Notes under the pieces: generated by a model | Told to the model about the DNA's origin: nothing | Database searches by the model: none | The model's input: only the letters and a program-made list of their open reading frames with translations | Shown: positions 45,378 through 56,295 of the stretch, one piece after another | Numbering within the stretch: position 1 is the stretch's first letter | How the letters are laid out: the number at the start of each line of letters is the position of its first letter | Program-made: the position numbers and the translations under genes | DNA from: Paragorgia papillata | Taxonomy: Eukaryota > Cnidaria > Anthozoa > Scleralcyonacea > Coralliidae | Direction: 5' to 3' | DNA: 64,000 nt | Assembly: GCA_035771165.1 (NCBI GenBank) | Contig: JAWNZC010000229.1 | Span: 1 to 64,000 of the forward strand

Positions 45378-45625
45378 TGCCATTTGCAAGTCACCATTTG
45401 GCTTGTAATTATTTTCACATTTGTTTATGAGTTTCAGTGTTTCACCAGAACATTTAAAAACAAATCAATCAACTTGCACTGTCATTTTGACAGGTTTCTT
45501 TGAAATGATGCTGTAAGTTGATTGGTTTGTTTTTAAATGTTCAATGTCTTGTGGTGAAACTTTCAAATGTAAACAAATGTGAAAATAATTGCAAGCCTAA
45601 CAGTGGCTTGCAAATGGCAGTAAGT
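45378..45625. mobile_element. hairpin element, ~250 bp
   Basis: Arms of about 100 bp, 45378-45475 and 45515-45625, share CTGCCATTTGCAAG, TTATTTTCACATTTGTTTA and ACATTTAAAAACAAA in inverse orientation, with small indels. Non-coding. Confidence 0.8.
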
Positions 45626-45629
45626 TTGT

Positions 45630-46138
45630 GGAAACACCACGCTTAAGGCTCGCAGATCTTCCTTAATGGTATCTCGCCATGTCTTCCTTGGGTGCCCTCT
45701 GCTGGTTCTACCATCCAACCGTTGCTGCGTTCTACGTGCCCAAACCATCTCAGACGATTGCTTCGCACCACTTTATCCAAACTAGGAATCGCAAGACATT
45801 TGTACAGGGTGGTTGTGCTGACCCAGTCGGCCACCTTGACTCCACAGATCCACCTGATCATCGCACGCTCGTTTCGTTCCAGACAGTTCATGTCACTCAA
45901 GACATTTGTACAGGGTGGTTGTGCTGACCCGATCATCGCACGCTCTGAACTTTCCCCACACACTTCTGGAGCAGGCAGCAGTGCTTGCTGCATATCCACC
46001 ACCTGCACATATAGTATCGCCAAGATAGCAAAACATGTCCACCACTTCAAGGCCATTGTCCTTCCACTTCAACATATTTGAGGGGGCAGCCTTCAATTGG
46101 TTGGGCAATGCCCCTACATATCTGTCGTACCTAAACAC
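45630..46138 (-). pseudogene. LINE reverse transcriptase 3' end, decayed
   Basis: Minus-strand fragments in three frames occur in the expected order. VVDMFCYLGDTICAGGG and SVWGKFRACDD come first, then ERNERAMIRWICGVKVADW, then VVRSNRLRWFGHVERS, and finally RGHPRKTWRDTIKEDL. This order and the RLRWFGHVER motif are typical of the C-terminal part of non-LTR retrotransposon reverse transcriptases in marine invertebrates. At least two frameshifts and an internal duplication of the GACATTTGTACAGGGTGG segment (45800s and 45900s) show it is dead. The 5' part (endonuclease and catalytic domain) is absent, as usual for 5'-truncated LINE copies. Confidence 0.8.
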
Positions 46139-46998
46139 TGCCTCTAATCCTTTAACCTATGATATGTTGACTAACATAATTTATTATCATAAATATTAAT
46201 GATGTTAGCTGACAGCTTGTTGTTAGGTTGCTCTGATAAAGGCTAATGAGTCAACAGGCTGAAAGCTTAGCAAATAAATATTACTTCTCACACACTGCCA
46301 GGGACCACACAGCCACCATGCAATACACAGTACTTGACCTTTAAAATTATAGTCAAACCAGATGTTCTCTTGTGTGCAACTTTGCAATATTGATACACAA
46401 CATTGTAATTTTGATTGATAGATTCAATCAGCAACCTGTAGAAAATGAAATTTAAAAATTTCAGTGAGCAAGAACCCCAGGGTTTGTTCCTTGAAGAATT
46501 TAACATTCATCTCATGCGAGAATAATAGTTTTAACGCTACAATTCTGTCAATATCATAAATATTTTTTGTTTAGTTTTCACTTATGTGCGGGAAATTCCA
46601 AGATATTTAAAGTATTTTGAGTAATTAATATGAAGTTGTTTCAACACATTGAAGGATTTTTAAGTACCGGTACTTCCGTTTGCAATTAAATTTACATTTC
46701 ATGGGACAAAAAATATCACTGGCTTTGCCTTCACAAGAATTTAGTGTTTTTAAAAGTGGAAATTATTTATTTAAAACATTACTATCCAATATTTATAATA
46801 TAATATAATTTAATACATGTACTGTAATTAAATAGCTTCTAATTTTAATTATAATTAATTAATTTTTAAAATTAGTTAATAAATTAATTAAATAATTCTT
46901 AATTACTTATTAACTTTATTATTAATAATTAATATTATTTAATTATAATATATATACAGTATACTGTATATACTGTATATATATATATACAGACAAAC
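46139..46998. other. very AT-rich stretch
   Basis: 46780-46990 is nearly pure A/T with TATATACAGTATACTGTATA palindromes. No gene. Confidence 0.6.
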
Positions 46999-47052
46999 CT
47001 CCCATAAGTGGACACCTTCAGAACCAAGTAATGATGTCCACTTATGGGAGGT
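46999..47052. repeat. Tigger/pogo-like inverted repeat
   Basis: CCTCCCATAAGTGGACA at 46999-47015 and its perfect inverse at 47036-47052. The left side extends to TACAGACAAACC. CAG-AACCTCCC-TAA-GGACACC ends next to TA are typical of Tigger/pogo elements. Confidence 0.6.
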
Positions 47053-47700
47053 ATCCGCTTACCAGAGGTCGTAAATATAGTGATATAATAGACGTTTCAC
47101 CAGGACCTAACCATGCATGGTTTCCGCTTACGAGAGGTGTCCACGTATGAGAGGTGTCCACTTACAAGAGTTGTCCGCTTACATGAGGTGTCCGCTTTAC
47201 ACGAGGTGTCTGCTTACGCGAGGTGTCCACTCACAAGAGTTGGCCGCTTACAAGAGTTGTCCACTTACAAGAGTTGTCCACTTACATGAGGTGTCTGCTT
47301 ACGCGAGGTGTCCGCTTACATGAGGTGTCTGCTTACATGAGGTGTCTGCTTACGCGAGGTGTCCACTTACACGAGGTGTCTGCTGATGAGAGGTGTCTGC
47401 TTATGAGAGGTCATAAATATAGTGATATAATAGACATTTTGCCAGGACCTAAGCATGCATGGCTTCCGCTTACGAGGTGTGTCCACTTACAAGAGGTTTC
47501 CGCTTACGCGAGGTGTCTGCTTGCTAGAGGTGTCTGCTTATGCGAGGTGTCCACTTATGTGAGGTGTCCACTTATGAGAGGTGTCTGCTTACGAGAGGTG
47601 TCCACTTACGAGAGGTGTCTGCTTGCTAGAGGTGTCTGCTTATGTGAGGTGTCCACTTACAAGAGGTGTCTGCTTATGCGAGGTGTCCCTCTTGGTCGAT
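47053..47700. repeat. 17-bp minisatellite
   Basis: About 30 copies of GTGTCCACTTACGAGAG, with TCTGC and TCCGC variants. A longer segment with GTGATATAATAGAC and CCAGGACCTAA interrupts it twice (47068-47125 and 47408-47475). The unit is a piece of the Tigger-like end just to the left. Confidence 0.9.
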
Positions 47701-48151
47701 GTCTCACCCATCCAAATCCTTCACATGGGTGAAGTGTGTGAGACACAGCACTTCCGGGCCACTCATTTATTAGATTATTATTAACATTTTTGTTTTATTA
47801 TTACAATTTATGGCTATAAGCGACTATTTATATGTTATTACAAAAGGAATGTTGTGGGTGGGAAAAAAATATCCCCGAAAGACTCAGATTGCTATTCAGA
47901 ACGATCTAGAGTCAGCTCTCTGACTGTGACAGAATGACCACTGTCTGACCTTTGCCATATTCATTTATACCATTGCCTCGAAGAGGAATTTTGTTTTGAT
48001 AAGGAAGGAACTTTAGATAAGGATTTGGGTTAATAAGTTTTATCTGTTCACATGCCAGCAGGAAACTGCACTTAGTGATTGCTTCGAGGCAGGAAAACAT
48101 TATCTCTTACTCCCTCACATTAACCTAAATTTATTATTAATGAATTCTTAA
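47701..48151. other. stretch without a recognisable gene
   Basis: Nothing recognised; the minus frame 47912-48100 has no known domain. Confidence 0.5.
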
Positions 48152-48404
48152 TTAACCCATTCTTGCCTGAGCTGGTCAAAAATTATCACTTTATTGTTTT
48201 ACTCTGTCTAACACCAGATGATTTACTCGTCAAAGGGAGAACCCTCAGACATCCTAGGCAGCAATGAGTTAACAAGTGATTAACCCATTCCTGCCTGAGC
48301 TGGTCAAAAATGATCCCTTTATTGTTTTACTCTGTCTAACAGCAGATGATTTTACTCATCAAAGAGAGATTAACCCTCATATCCTATAGACAGCAATGGA
48401 TTAA
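48152..48404. mobile_element. two adjacent copies of a ~120-bp MITE
   Basis: Copies at 48152-48272 and 48280-48404. Each starts TTAACCCATTCYTGCCTGAG and ends with an inverse AGCAATGRRTTAA. The interior GTTTTACTCTGTCTAACA is shared. TTAA at both ends suggests a TTAA target site. Confidence 0.75.
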
Positions 48405-49076
48405 TTCTGCAGCAATTACAGTAACACCTGAACAGTTTTGTCCTTTTCAGACTAAAAGAATCATTTTCTCAAAGATTAATTCATATCTTTACGCACACTT
48501 AAGTGTGAAGTATTGAGCTGATCTAGTCTGTATATCTTATACAATATATTATTTGAACTGTCTTTAAAAATTATTCAATTATTCAAATTAATTATTTCAA
48601 ATTATTCTAATTTATGCTAATTATTAAAAATATTATAATCTATAACAAAATGTTATTAAACAATAAATGACTTTACCAGGAAGGTTTATATAAGTAAAAT
48701 GAAAAGCAACATTTCACAAATTCAAATTGAAAAAATGAAAGCAATACAATATGGCTATAGTCTGAGGTTTAAAGCACAATAGCTGCTGCTGCATGTGAGA
48801 AAATAGTATTTTAACCATTCTTTTTTTTAAAGTCAATCTTCGGCAATAAGGCTGTTATTGTTTGAAGCAGTATTTTATTGCTAAAAATCTTGACAGTTTA
48901 ATTACCACAGTTTTCACTCTGTACAATATACAGTTGCAGATTGAGTCCAACCATGCCAGCTAGTGTATGTATGTACGTGTATTTATACAATACAATACAT
49001 CTCTGTCTTTTATAGCATTTCTAAGTTCATCTGTTCTTTCTAGTCCAGCATTTCTTTACAATGTGTCTTTTCCAGG
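48405..49076. other. AT-rich stretch, nothing recognised
   Basis: Low-GC single-copy sequence with no supported feature. Confidence 0.5.
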
Positions 49077-49275
49077 CATTAGTGATCTCCCATGGGTTGA
49101 GTGATCCCTAGGCATTAGTTACCCCCAGGGTCATCTGGCCCATAAGTATCAGTGACCCTAGAGATTTGTGACTCCTAGGGATCAGTGACCTCCCAGGATT
49201 TAATCATCCCTCAGGGATCAGGACCTCCCAGGATTTAATCACCCCTCAGGGATTAGTGATTCCCGGGGATGGGTC
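49077..49275. repeat. degenerate ~25-bp tandem repeat
   Basis: Around eight diverged units built on GGGATCAGTGACC and CTCCCAGGATTTAATCA. Confidence 0.75.
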
Positions 49276-49843
49276 AATTTGTCCCAACACCCCTCCCCTA
49301 TTTGTTTGGTCAGTGAAATTTTATCCTACAATAATAGCAATAACACTGTCAATCTTAATTTGAATAGATTTTCATTGACGACTTATATATTTATTAAGAC
49401 ACTTAATTTTGCATAGTTATCGCTTGCACCACACACACCTTCTTGTTTCATATTCCAATTTTTTGCAACTTGTTTTTATGTTTTGCTCATTATCTTCTTG
49501 TTTTTCTTTCAGGTTGCTATAATCAAGTTTATAATATGTTTTGTACAACTATATATATGCCTCAGGCAACCAACACAGAAATCTCATAGAGTCATCTCAG
49601 CCAGGTCAGTTTATAATAATCTGCTTCCTACAGTACTAGGTGTTATTATTATTTATTTAATCTTATTTAATCACGGTAGCCTTTCAGAAGTACATCTGTT
49701 TTTCAAAGGGCCGTGAGTTCATTAAAATATTTACATAATTATTGGGAAAAAAGAAAATTTAAAAAGCGAGAAAAACAGGATATTTAAGTAAACTATTTAC
49801 ATGGATGCAGTTAATTACACTATAAATGGGTCAGGACTAATGG
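49276..49843. other. stretch without a recognisable gene
   Basis: AT-rich; the plus frame 49483-49716 shows no domain. Confidence 0.5.
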
Positions 49844-50262
49844 TTAGGACATACGCTTTATGACATTCTTAAAGGAGTTGACAGAGACATCTTCTATTAA
49901 TGCTTGGTCAATAATATGATTAGGTAGGTTATTCCAACTCATTAGCTCCTCGATAGGAAAAGCTATTCTTTAGAAAATTTGTCTTTGGCTTAGGTAGGTG
50001 AATATTTCTATTGTTGCTACGTAATTGATGGCTGTCGTTTTCGTTCAAGTTAATTATCTGCATTAAGTATTCGGGCACTAAACCTTTAAGGGCCTTAAAA
50101 ATCATTACAAGGTCGCGCTCGTCTAAGTTGTCTTTATAGGTCTCCAGTTTAAGGTTTCAAAAATGTTAGTTGATCTTATGTCGTAACTGGATCCTGTTAT
50201 TACGCGAGCAGCCCTTTTCTGTAACTTATATAATTTATTGATGTGATCGTCACCAAAGAGTT
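49844..50262 (-). pseudogene. LINE reverse transcriptase C-terminus, two frameshifts
   Basis: Minus strand reads INKLYKLQKRAARVITGSSY, then IFETLNWRPIKTT, a frameshift near 50125, then LVMIFKALKGLVPEYL, LRSNNRNIHLPKPKT and FSYRGA. After a second frameshift near 49945 it reads MSWNNLPNHI and ends at TAA. The LQKRAARVIT, NW-PI, FK-L-G-P-YL and W-NLP series is the usual tail of jockey/CR1-like non-LTR retrotransposon polyproteins. Only the tail remains. Confidence 0.82.
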
Positions 50263-50377
50263 GTAATTAATCACTCAAGTCAATGTTTTGAGCTCCAGTT
50301 CTGTTTTACAGTTTTAGTTAGTTTAATTTACTCTGGTTTCTTTCTGTAGTAACACTGGATCAAACTAGGGGATAGCT

Positions 50378-50584
50378 AGCCTGGTACCCTGGCCCAATTT
50401 CAAAAGAAATAAGGGCCAGGTAACCACTAATCTCACTCTCGCGTCATCAGGGCTAAATCCACTTATGACGATTGCAGTTTTACTCATAGCCAATAAAAAC
50501 GCGCGAAATTTTAACCAATAGGAAAGCAGAAATCTTTAGTGGTTACCTGGCCCATATTCTTTGATTGTGCCGGGGTACCAGGCC
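50378..50584. mobile_element. MITE with 11-bp flanking duplication
   Basis: Inverted arms of about 52 bp, GCCTGGTACCC to GGCCAGGTAACCACTAA, enclose a CCAAT-containing centre. AGGGGATAGCT flanks both ends (50367-50377 and 50585-50595). A 9-11-bp duplication points to a MULE-like or similar transposase. Confidence 0.82.
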
Positions 50585-50747
50585 AGGGGATAGCTTGCGC
50601 AGCAGGTGTTACTGGATGAGGGGACTGGGGAGAGGGGCTAACTAGGGGAGGGAGGGATGGAGGGAGGGAAGGAAAAAGGAAGGAAAGAAGTCTTTAAGTT
50701 GTGTAAAATTTTATTCTCTTCTTAATTGTCTTATTTATTTTTCTTAG

Positions 50748-50803
50748 GTGGTAGTTCACCATCAGAACCCAGTGAAGCTCTTCATTTTATGTCAGCGCAG
50801 TGA
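50748..50803 (+). other. possible terminal exon
   Basis: A TTTATTTTTCTTAG acceptor precedes an open frame GSSPSEPSEALHFMSAQ ending at the TGA that forms the start of TGACGTCA. It directly abuts the solo arm of the TTAA element family and may be the end of the gene that element once carried. Confidence 0.25.
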
Positions 50804-50946
50804 CGTCACTGGTTAGTTTCGCTTATAAAACAAACTGTGATATCTTAAAAACAAAGCAAGGAAACCAAAGACTGCAAAAGATGATACTTTGTCATTTTAA
50901 AAGTACTTTCAATTAAGACAAACTTAATTTTCGTTTCATAAGCACT
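50795..50946. mobile_element. solo terminal arm of the TTAA-element family
   Basis: From TGACGTCA at 50801 through AAAGCAAGGAAACCAAAGAC, AAGACAAACTTAATTTTCG and TTTCATAAGCACT to TTAA at 50947. It matches the right arm of the element at 57102-58708. No left arm is found nearby. Confidence 0.75.
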
Positions 50947-50970
50947 TTAAGCTCCCTAATATGAATGTGC

Positions 50971-51038
50971 ACGCACGCTAGGCGCACACGCTAGGCACGC
51001 ACGCTAGGCACGCACGCTAGGCACGCACGCTAGGCACG
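50971..51038. repeat. 14-bp tandem repeat
   Basis: About five copies of GCACGCACGCTAGG. Confidence 0.9.
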
Positions 51039-51601
51039 CAAGCTGCGATTTTAGTCGGCCGATTTTTATCGGTTGGTGAATCGATAAAAATCTGTGTTTA
51101 CCATCGGACTCGGAAAAGCCGGAGTCGGAGTGAAAATCTTATAAATATCGTAATTCGTAAATCATCAAACAAGAAAAATTATAAAAAACTGTGAATAATA
51201 AGAAACTGTGAAACATGACCAATAACAGACAATCCCTACTTGTCGCATTATAAAGGTAATTGTGTAATGAGAATCAAAGTATCATCTGTTAAGTGTCTTG
51301 TTTATATTATAATATTGTGTTGCGTGCAGCGCAGCATGTCTCTCTTAACTATATAGGTCCTTTTAAAGATGTTGGATGCGAAACCAGGATTATTCATTCA
51401 TATTGCTGTTGATAACGTTCTCTGGTTTTAATATTAATTCGGGTTACGAGCTTTCGGCTAGCAGTCTGCAGCCTTGGACGGGTAGATTACAATGAATAGT
51501 GTGACACAAACAACGGTTTACAATTACATACATGGACAAAAGAAGTGATCTATAGTGTCAGTTCCGGCTAGGAGTAGATGTTAATTTACATCATTAGTTA
51601 T

Positions 51602-51832
51602 TTAAAGTTTCTTGACTAAAAATCGGTATTGTTCCGGCAAATGTTTTGAGTTGTTGTCTGAGTTTTTCGTGATTGCGGTGTGCCAGGATTCTAAAGTTGG
51701 TCTGTGACGATAGTTGCCTTTGTCAATTATCTTGCCGTTTTCAAAGTCTATTCGGTGATCGTTCGCCCAAGCATGGTTTGCGATATTTGGTCCACTTATG
51801 GATGTGATATAGTTTGATCCACCATATATCAC
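51602..51832 (-). pseudogene. Penelope-like GIY-YIG endonuclease C-terminal fragment
   Basis: Minus-strand frame of 76 codons reading YITSISGPNIANHAWANDH, RIDFENGKIIDKGNYRHR, TLESWHTAITKN and a C-terminal RFLVKKL before TAA. The HAW-DH-IDF series followed by R-TLESW-I is characteristic of the region after the GIY-YIG core in Penelope-like retrotransposons. The reverse transcriptase part and the GIY-YIG core are missing, so it is a 5'-truncated copy lying inside inverted repeats. It would have cut target DNA for insertion. Confidence 0.65.
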
Positions 51833-51918
51833 TTCTTTTGTCCATGTATGTAATTGTAAACCGTTGTTTGTGTCACACTATTCATTGTAATCTACCCGTC
51901 GAAGACTGCAGTCTGCTA

Positions 51919-52307
51919 CACACGTAAAAACGCACAGTCTGATCAGCTCTGATATCAGATCTGTTCAGAGAAATGTAGCGACCCTTGATACAGCCTGACA
52001 GCTACAGAATGTACCAGCGCTGATGTATCAACATTTAGTTGGAATTTCTAACAGACTGCGACAGCTCCGTAGACAACATACCTGTTCAGTCTGTTATATA
52101 CAGCACTGACCGTGTCAGGCTGATACAGTTTGACAGAATCTGTTCTGAACAGTCTGTTGTTAGCTGCAGGTATGATACAGATACGATATCATAGGTGTAT
52201 CATAGCTGATACTGCAACAGGCTGTATCAGGGGTCGCTACATTTTTCTGAACAGATCTGACATCATTCTGCATCAGGTCTGACACAGAGTGTGCGTTTTT
52301 GCGTGTG
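51919..52307. mobile_element. 389-bp MITE nested at a TA site
   Basis: Ends CACACGTAAAAACGCACA and GTGCGTTTTTGCGTGTG, with inverted arms of about 90 bp that include TCAGATCTGTTCAGA and TGTAGCGACCC. TA flanks both ends (51917-51918 and 52308-52309). The other arm of the host element shows the empty site GACTGCTAGCCGAAAGC with a single TA. Confidence 0.88.
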
Positions 52308-52374
52308 TAGCCGAAAGCTCGTAACCCGAATTAATATTAAAACCAGAGAACGTTATCAACAGCGTAATATATAT

Positions 52375-52757
52375 AGGTCCTGTTAACATGGAGGTAGAGG
52401 GTTACCCTCTTAGAAGGATTAACCTCCTCTATTGTATTTCCCTGTTTATTTTAAGGTTAGTTTTTGTATCTGCGCAGCAGATATATTGCTATCGTGTTGT
52501 GTGTATGTATGTGTGTTAGCTTTTTTGTGTAGCTGTAAACAATGCGCGACAAGTGAATCGGGCATGATCGGGGACAATCGAAGCTCAGATTTTTTTGGCG
52601 TCAACCTACGAGCTGTCAGTTTGAACGATGGAAACGAGTATTTTTAATCCGATCGTGTTTACAATATTTCGTTCGCCATATCACGAAGTCCTCCGAAGCG
52701 ACAAAGTTTTGGATTAAAATACTACGATTTTCAGGGTTCTATTCTAAACGATTTTTT
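52375..52757. other. stretch without a recognisable gene
   Basis: The plus frame 52432-52647 is not convincing; no repeat recognised. Confidence 0.5.
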
Positions 52758-53245
52758 CCAATTCACATATCTTGTACATAATTTAACGTTCTATCTAACT
52801 GTACGAGTTTCGTTAATGGCACAAACCTACAGACGATTCAGGGATACTTTAAAATGATTGCGTTTGACCGTACGCCAAGTGATGCATAATAATGCAATTT
52901 GATATTTGCGCTCATCTCAGTTCAAATAAATTTTTTTCCGTTGCTATTCTAGAATTTAACGCTCTATCTAACCGTGCAAGTTTCCCAAATGGCACAAACC
53001 TACAGACGATTCAGAGATATACTTTTAAATATGACCGCGTTTGACCGTACGCCAAGTAAATAGCGTAATAACGCAATTTGATATTTGCGCTCATGTCTGT
53101 TCAAATAGCCTTTTCTCCGTTGCTATTCTATACCATGTTTTCTAATTCACATATGTTGTACATAATTTAACGCTCTATCTAACTGTAGAAGTTTCGTGAA
53201 TGGCACAAACCTAGACGATTGAGGGGTATACTTTAAACACGCGGT
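52758..53245. repeat. ~190-bp tandem triplication
   Basis: Three diverged copies with TCTATCTAACYGTRSAAGTT, ATGGCACAAACCTA and CGTTTGACCGTACGCCAAGT blocks, the last incomplete. Confidence 0.85.
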
Positions 53246-53445
53246 ATCCGGTGGCTCAACTGCAATGAAGATATATCCCAAATTTCCAATACGGCTGCTT
53301 GCCGTTAAATTCTATATTTCCGACAAAGTTTTTGACTAAAACACTTATAGTAAACTTGTGAGTGTGATCTACCACAGTTTTTGTGAGTCATGATAAAAAA
53401 TTATTTTGGTCAGAGAACGTGTACTTTCTCTTTAATTATCTTATA

Positions 53446-53530
53446 AGATCTCGCTAAAATCTTATAAGATCTACGTGTAAAAATCTTATAAGATTTGAAC
53501 TTACAAGATCAGACAAGATCTTGACAAGAT
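53446..53530. repeat. cluster of ATCTTATAAGAT palindromes
   Basis: Three perfect 12-bp palindromes spaced about 24 bp, followed by degenerate CAAGATC copies. Confidence 0.85.
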
Positions 53531-54718
53531 TCTCACAGTGGTGGGTTTGGCGCAGATACATGTACCCATAGAAGGTCACGCGATAGCGCTACTTCAGCAA
53601 AACGGCAGAAAGTCGTTTGTTTACACAACCCCTTCGAATTTCTTGACGGTTTTAACGAGTGTTCACACTATGCCAAAAATTTACCAACGTAACAAAGAAA
53701 ATAACTCTGTCAGCTGTATCAGTTCTTGTTTGTCTTCTTGTTAATGCTATCCGAGGCCTCAACTGGACACCTCACTGAATATTATTGCCACTGCAAGGTT
53801 TTGGCCCCAGAGGAAGTTTCAACGTTTGGTGGTCGAAAGTTGAGGGATACGATTTTAAAACACAATCTATATAAACGATATTTAAATGAAAAAACGTTAA
53901 ACAGTAGCACGGGATTGAAAGACTATCAAATCGCAGTTCACTCTGAGATAACTAAACACAGATCAAAACAAAGCTGAACGAGTAAAGATTACAACACTCA
54001 GCTTTACCGACAAAGTAAATATCTAAAGATCGTATAACCAAGTATTGATCTAGCCTCCTTCGCAGACGTCTTGTGGGCTTTTGTTCCCGAACAAAAGGAG
54101 GTTACTATTGATCAGGCAAGGCGCATAGCCATACATCCTACCACAGTACTGAGTAGCCCGAGTAACAAGATTATCTCTCTAGCTCTTCCACACCTACCTA
54201 GTTCACAGCTCGCTCGTAAATACCAATATAGACTACATAATCGTGTAAACTATTTCTAATTAATAAGGATTAAAGAAATGCATCTGGCATTCCTTTTCCG
54301 CTCTGTCAACACCTTTTCATTTTGCTGGCAGTAAGCTGACACTTCTGCCTTTCATGCAATCTCTGCCAAGTAACCCCATATGCTATTTGTCAATAATTTG
54401 TGTTAGAGAGAGTCAGTTGTGTCTAGCCCATGTACAGTGTATTTCAGTAACATATATGATTTTACTTCATTAAACTGTTTACGAAGGTAAGTATTCTTAT
54501 GGATTTTAAGTAAAGTAAAAAAGTATAGTGTTACGTAAGCAGTGTTTCAGATAGAGCATGTCGAAATTCACAAACGTTTAAAACCGTCTGTGTAAAATGT
54601 CACTCGTGCCGTCTCCTATCTAGTCTTCTTGTTAAAATGTGCTGTTAGTTTATGTTTTATAGTCTTAGCTTAGAAGTACCTATTTACGCCTTGATGTTGG
54701 CCATTAGGTTTCATTTTG

Positions 54719-54721
<3 letters not shown>
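53531..54721. other. stretch without a supported gene
   Basis: Plus frames at 53538-53744, 53726-53977 and 54071-54259 have non-ATG starts and no recognised domain. Nothing else seen. Confidence 0.45.
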
Positions 54722-54752
<31 letters not shown>

Positions 54753-54907
54753 CAATCTACAGACACGGTGTTTCGCTGTACAACAGCTCATCAGTGTAGC
54801 TAGGAACAATCTGAATGAATTTCATCAATTACTTATACACATGCGATCGTCGGTGACAACCGCATGTGGGACAGCATCGGTGAAGTACATTCATATATAT
54901 ATATATA
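54722..54907. repeat. (TA)n tracts flanking a retroelement-like tail
   Basis: (TA)n at 54722-54749 and 54893-54907 bracket a segment with GTGTTTCGCTGTACAACAGC and TCATCAGTG, a wording common at the ends of invertebrate Penelope-like elements. Confidence 0.6.
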
Positions 54908-55079
54908 GGGACCACGTAATGAGCAACCACTCTGTGGCATCAACCATTGCGCGCGCTCTACGCTAGTTCCCTGGCTTCACAAACGCCAATTATTTTCCTA
55001 AAAATTATAAGAGCCTGCGGAGGAGGCAGGGACTTCCCTGCCACTCGTGGCAAAGCTTGTAAATAGAAAATAAATCAGA
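54908..55079. other. short unique stretch
   Basis: Nothing recognised. Confidence 0.4.
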
Positions 55080-55400
55080 GTAAAAACTAGAGTGCTGTGT
55101 AGGCAGTGTTTTGGATAGAGCAAAGTGAAAAGATGGTAAACTGCTGAGAATAGTCTTAATAACGAAATACTGCATGACGCTTCGAGCAGAGTCCTTCGTC
55201 AGAGTTAAAAACTGAGTGCTGTGTAGGCAGTGTTTTAGATTGTGAGAATAGTTTTAATAACGAAATACTGACGCTTCGAGCAGAGCTCTTCATCAGAGTT
55301 AAAAACTAGAGTGTTGTGTAGGCAGTGTTTTAGATAGAGCAAAGTGAAAAGATGGTAAACTGCTGAGAATAGTTTTAATAACAAAACTTGCATTTTGCAG
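55080..55400. repeat. three tandem copies of the dispersed GCTTCGAGCAGAG family
   Basis: Units at about 55082, 55206 and 55308 with GTGTAGGCAGTGTTTTAGAT, AACGAAATACTG and CGAGCAGAGYYCTTCRTCAG. The middle copy lacks an internal 30 bp. They are inverse to the intron copies at 24160-24310 and 27125-27295. Confidence 0.8.
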
Positions 55401-55932
55401 TTGTCGGACTATAAAGCAGCAAGGCCAGGGCCAACCTGTTTTGAAATAGCTCGTCATCTTTTACGTACTAGGTCTACCGCGATCGCCGGCGTGTGCAGTT
55501 GTAAAACATTGTAAAGCCTTTGAATTTTGAAAGCATGTTTATGATGAAGACAATTGTCAGCCGCTGTGGCTGATCAACTATAATTCGGTCACTTGCAAAA
55601 AGTAAAGCTATTCAAACAAGGAAAAAGCCATTACTAGGTAAACAGCACGTATATGTTCTTTGATATACTGTGGCCCTTTCTTGTGTCTCTAGTCCTCAAG
55701 TCAAACTTCCTAAGGTACTGATGTGAGTGATGTCAGCACGGCATTTTTTCGCGTCCGTAATAAATTCGTCTATTCTGTCTTCATGGACAAACCTTGTCAG
55801 CAACGTTACTGATCAACTACTCATGAATTCACCAATACCGTCGGTAAACACCTCAACTCAACCCGATCAAAGACAAAATAACTGGAAAAAACCGAGCACG
55901 CAACATGCCTTTACAGTTTCGTAAGGCCTGAC
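55401..55932. other. stretch without a recognisable gene
   Basis: The plus frame 55727-55924 shows no domain. Confidence 0.45.
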
Positions 55933-56038
55933 GGGATGATACAATAATACAATGTTGTGTTAGACTCGGCTAGCACAGGTAGCCCGATGATACAATAATA
56001 CAATTTTGTGTTAGACTCGGCTAGCACAGGTAGCCCGA
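55933..56038. repeat. 53-bp direct duplication
   Basis: Two copies differing by one base, each with GATGATACAATAATACAA and GACTCGGCTAGCACAGGTAG. Confidence 0.9.
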
Positions 56039-56295
56039 GTAATAAACTTGCCGTAAAGCGGACTGCATTCTTTCATTCACACGTACATGATTAACATTCC
56101 TTTGCATTTTAGGCTTGTCTTCCTTCCTCTCAAAGCCAACCTCGCAGAAGACAGTGGGTTAACAGTCTGACCTGACGACCACTCTACTGATTTTGGTGGT
56201 AAGAACTTATAAACTATTGTTTTTACAATTATACCAATAACTAGCCAGTGGAAATTGGCGAATAACTAAGTCAATAAGGCAAGTTCCTTAATTAA

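Larger units (their letters stand above)
51402..52374. mobile_element. Penelope-like remnant in inverted repeats
   Basis: A left arm at 51402-51580 (GTTGATAACGTTCTCTGG, CGGGTTACGAGCTTTCGG, GACACAAACAACGG) is matched in inverse by 51825-51916 plus 52308-52374. The right arm is split by a nested MITE. With the MITE removed the arms are about 175 bp and enclose a GIY-YIG-type fragment. Confidence 0.7.

Noticed and set aside
47117..47732. Cys-rich frame of 169 codons
   Set aside because: It is a three-unit reading of the 17-bp minisatellite (17 residues per 51 bp).
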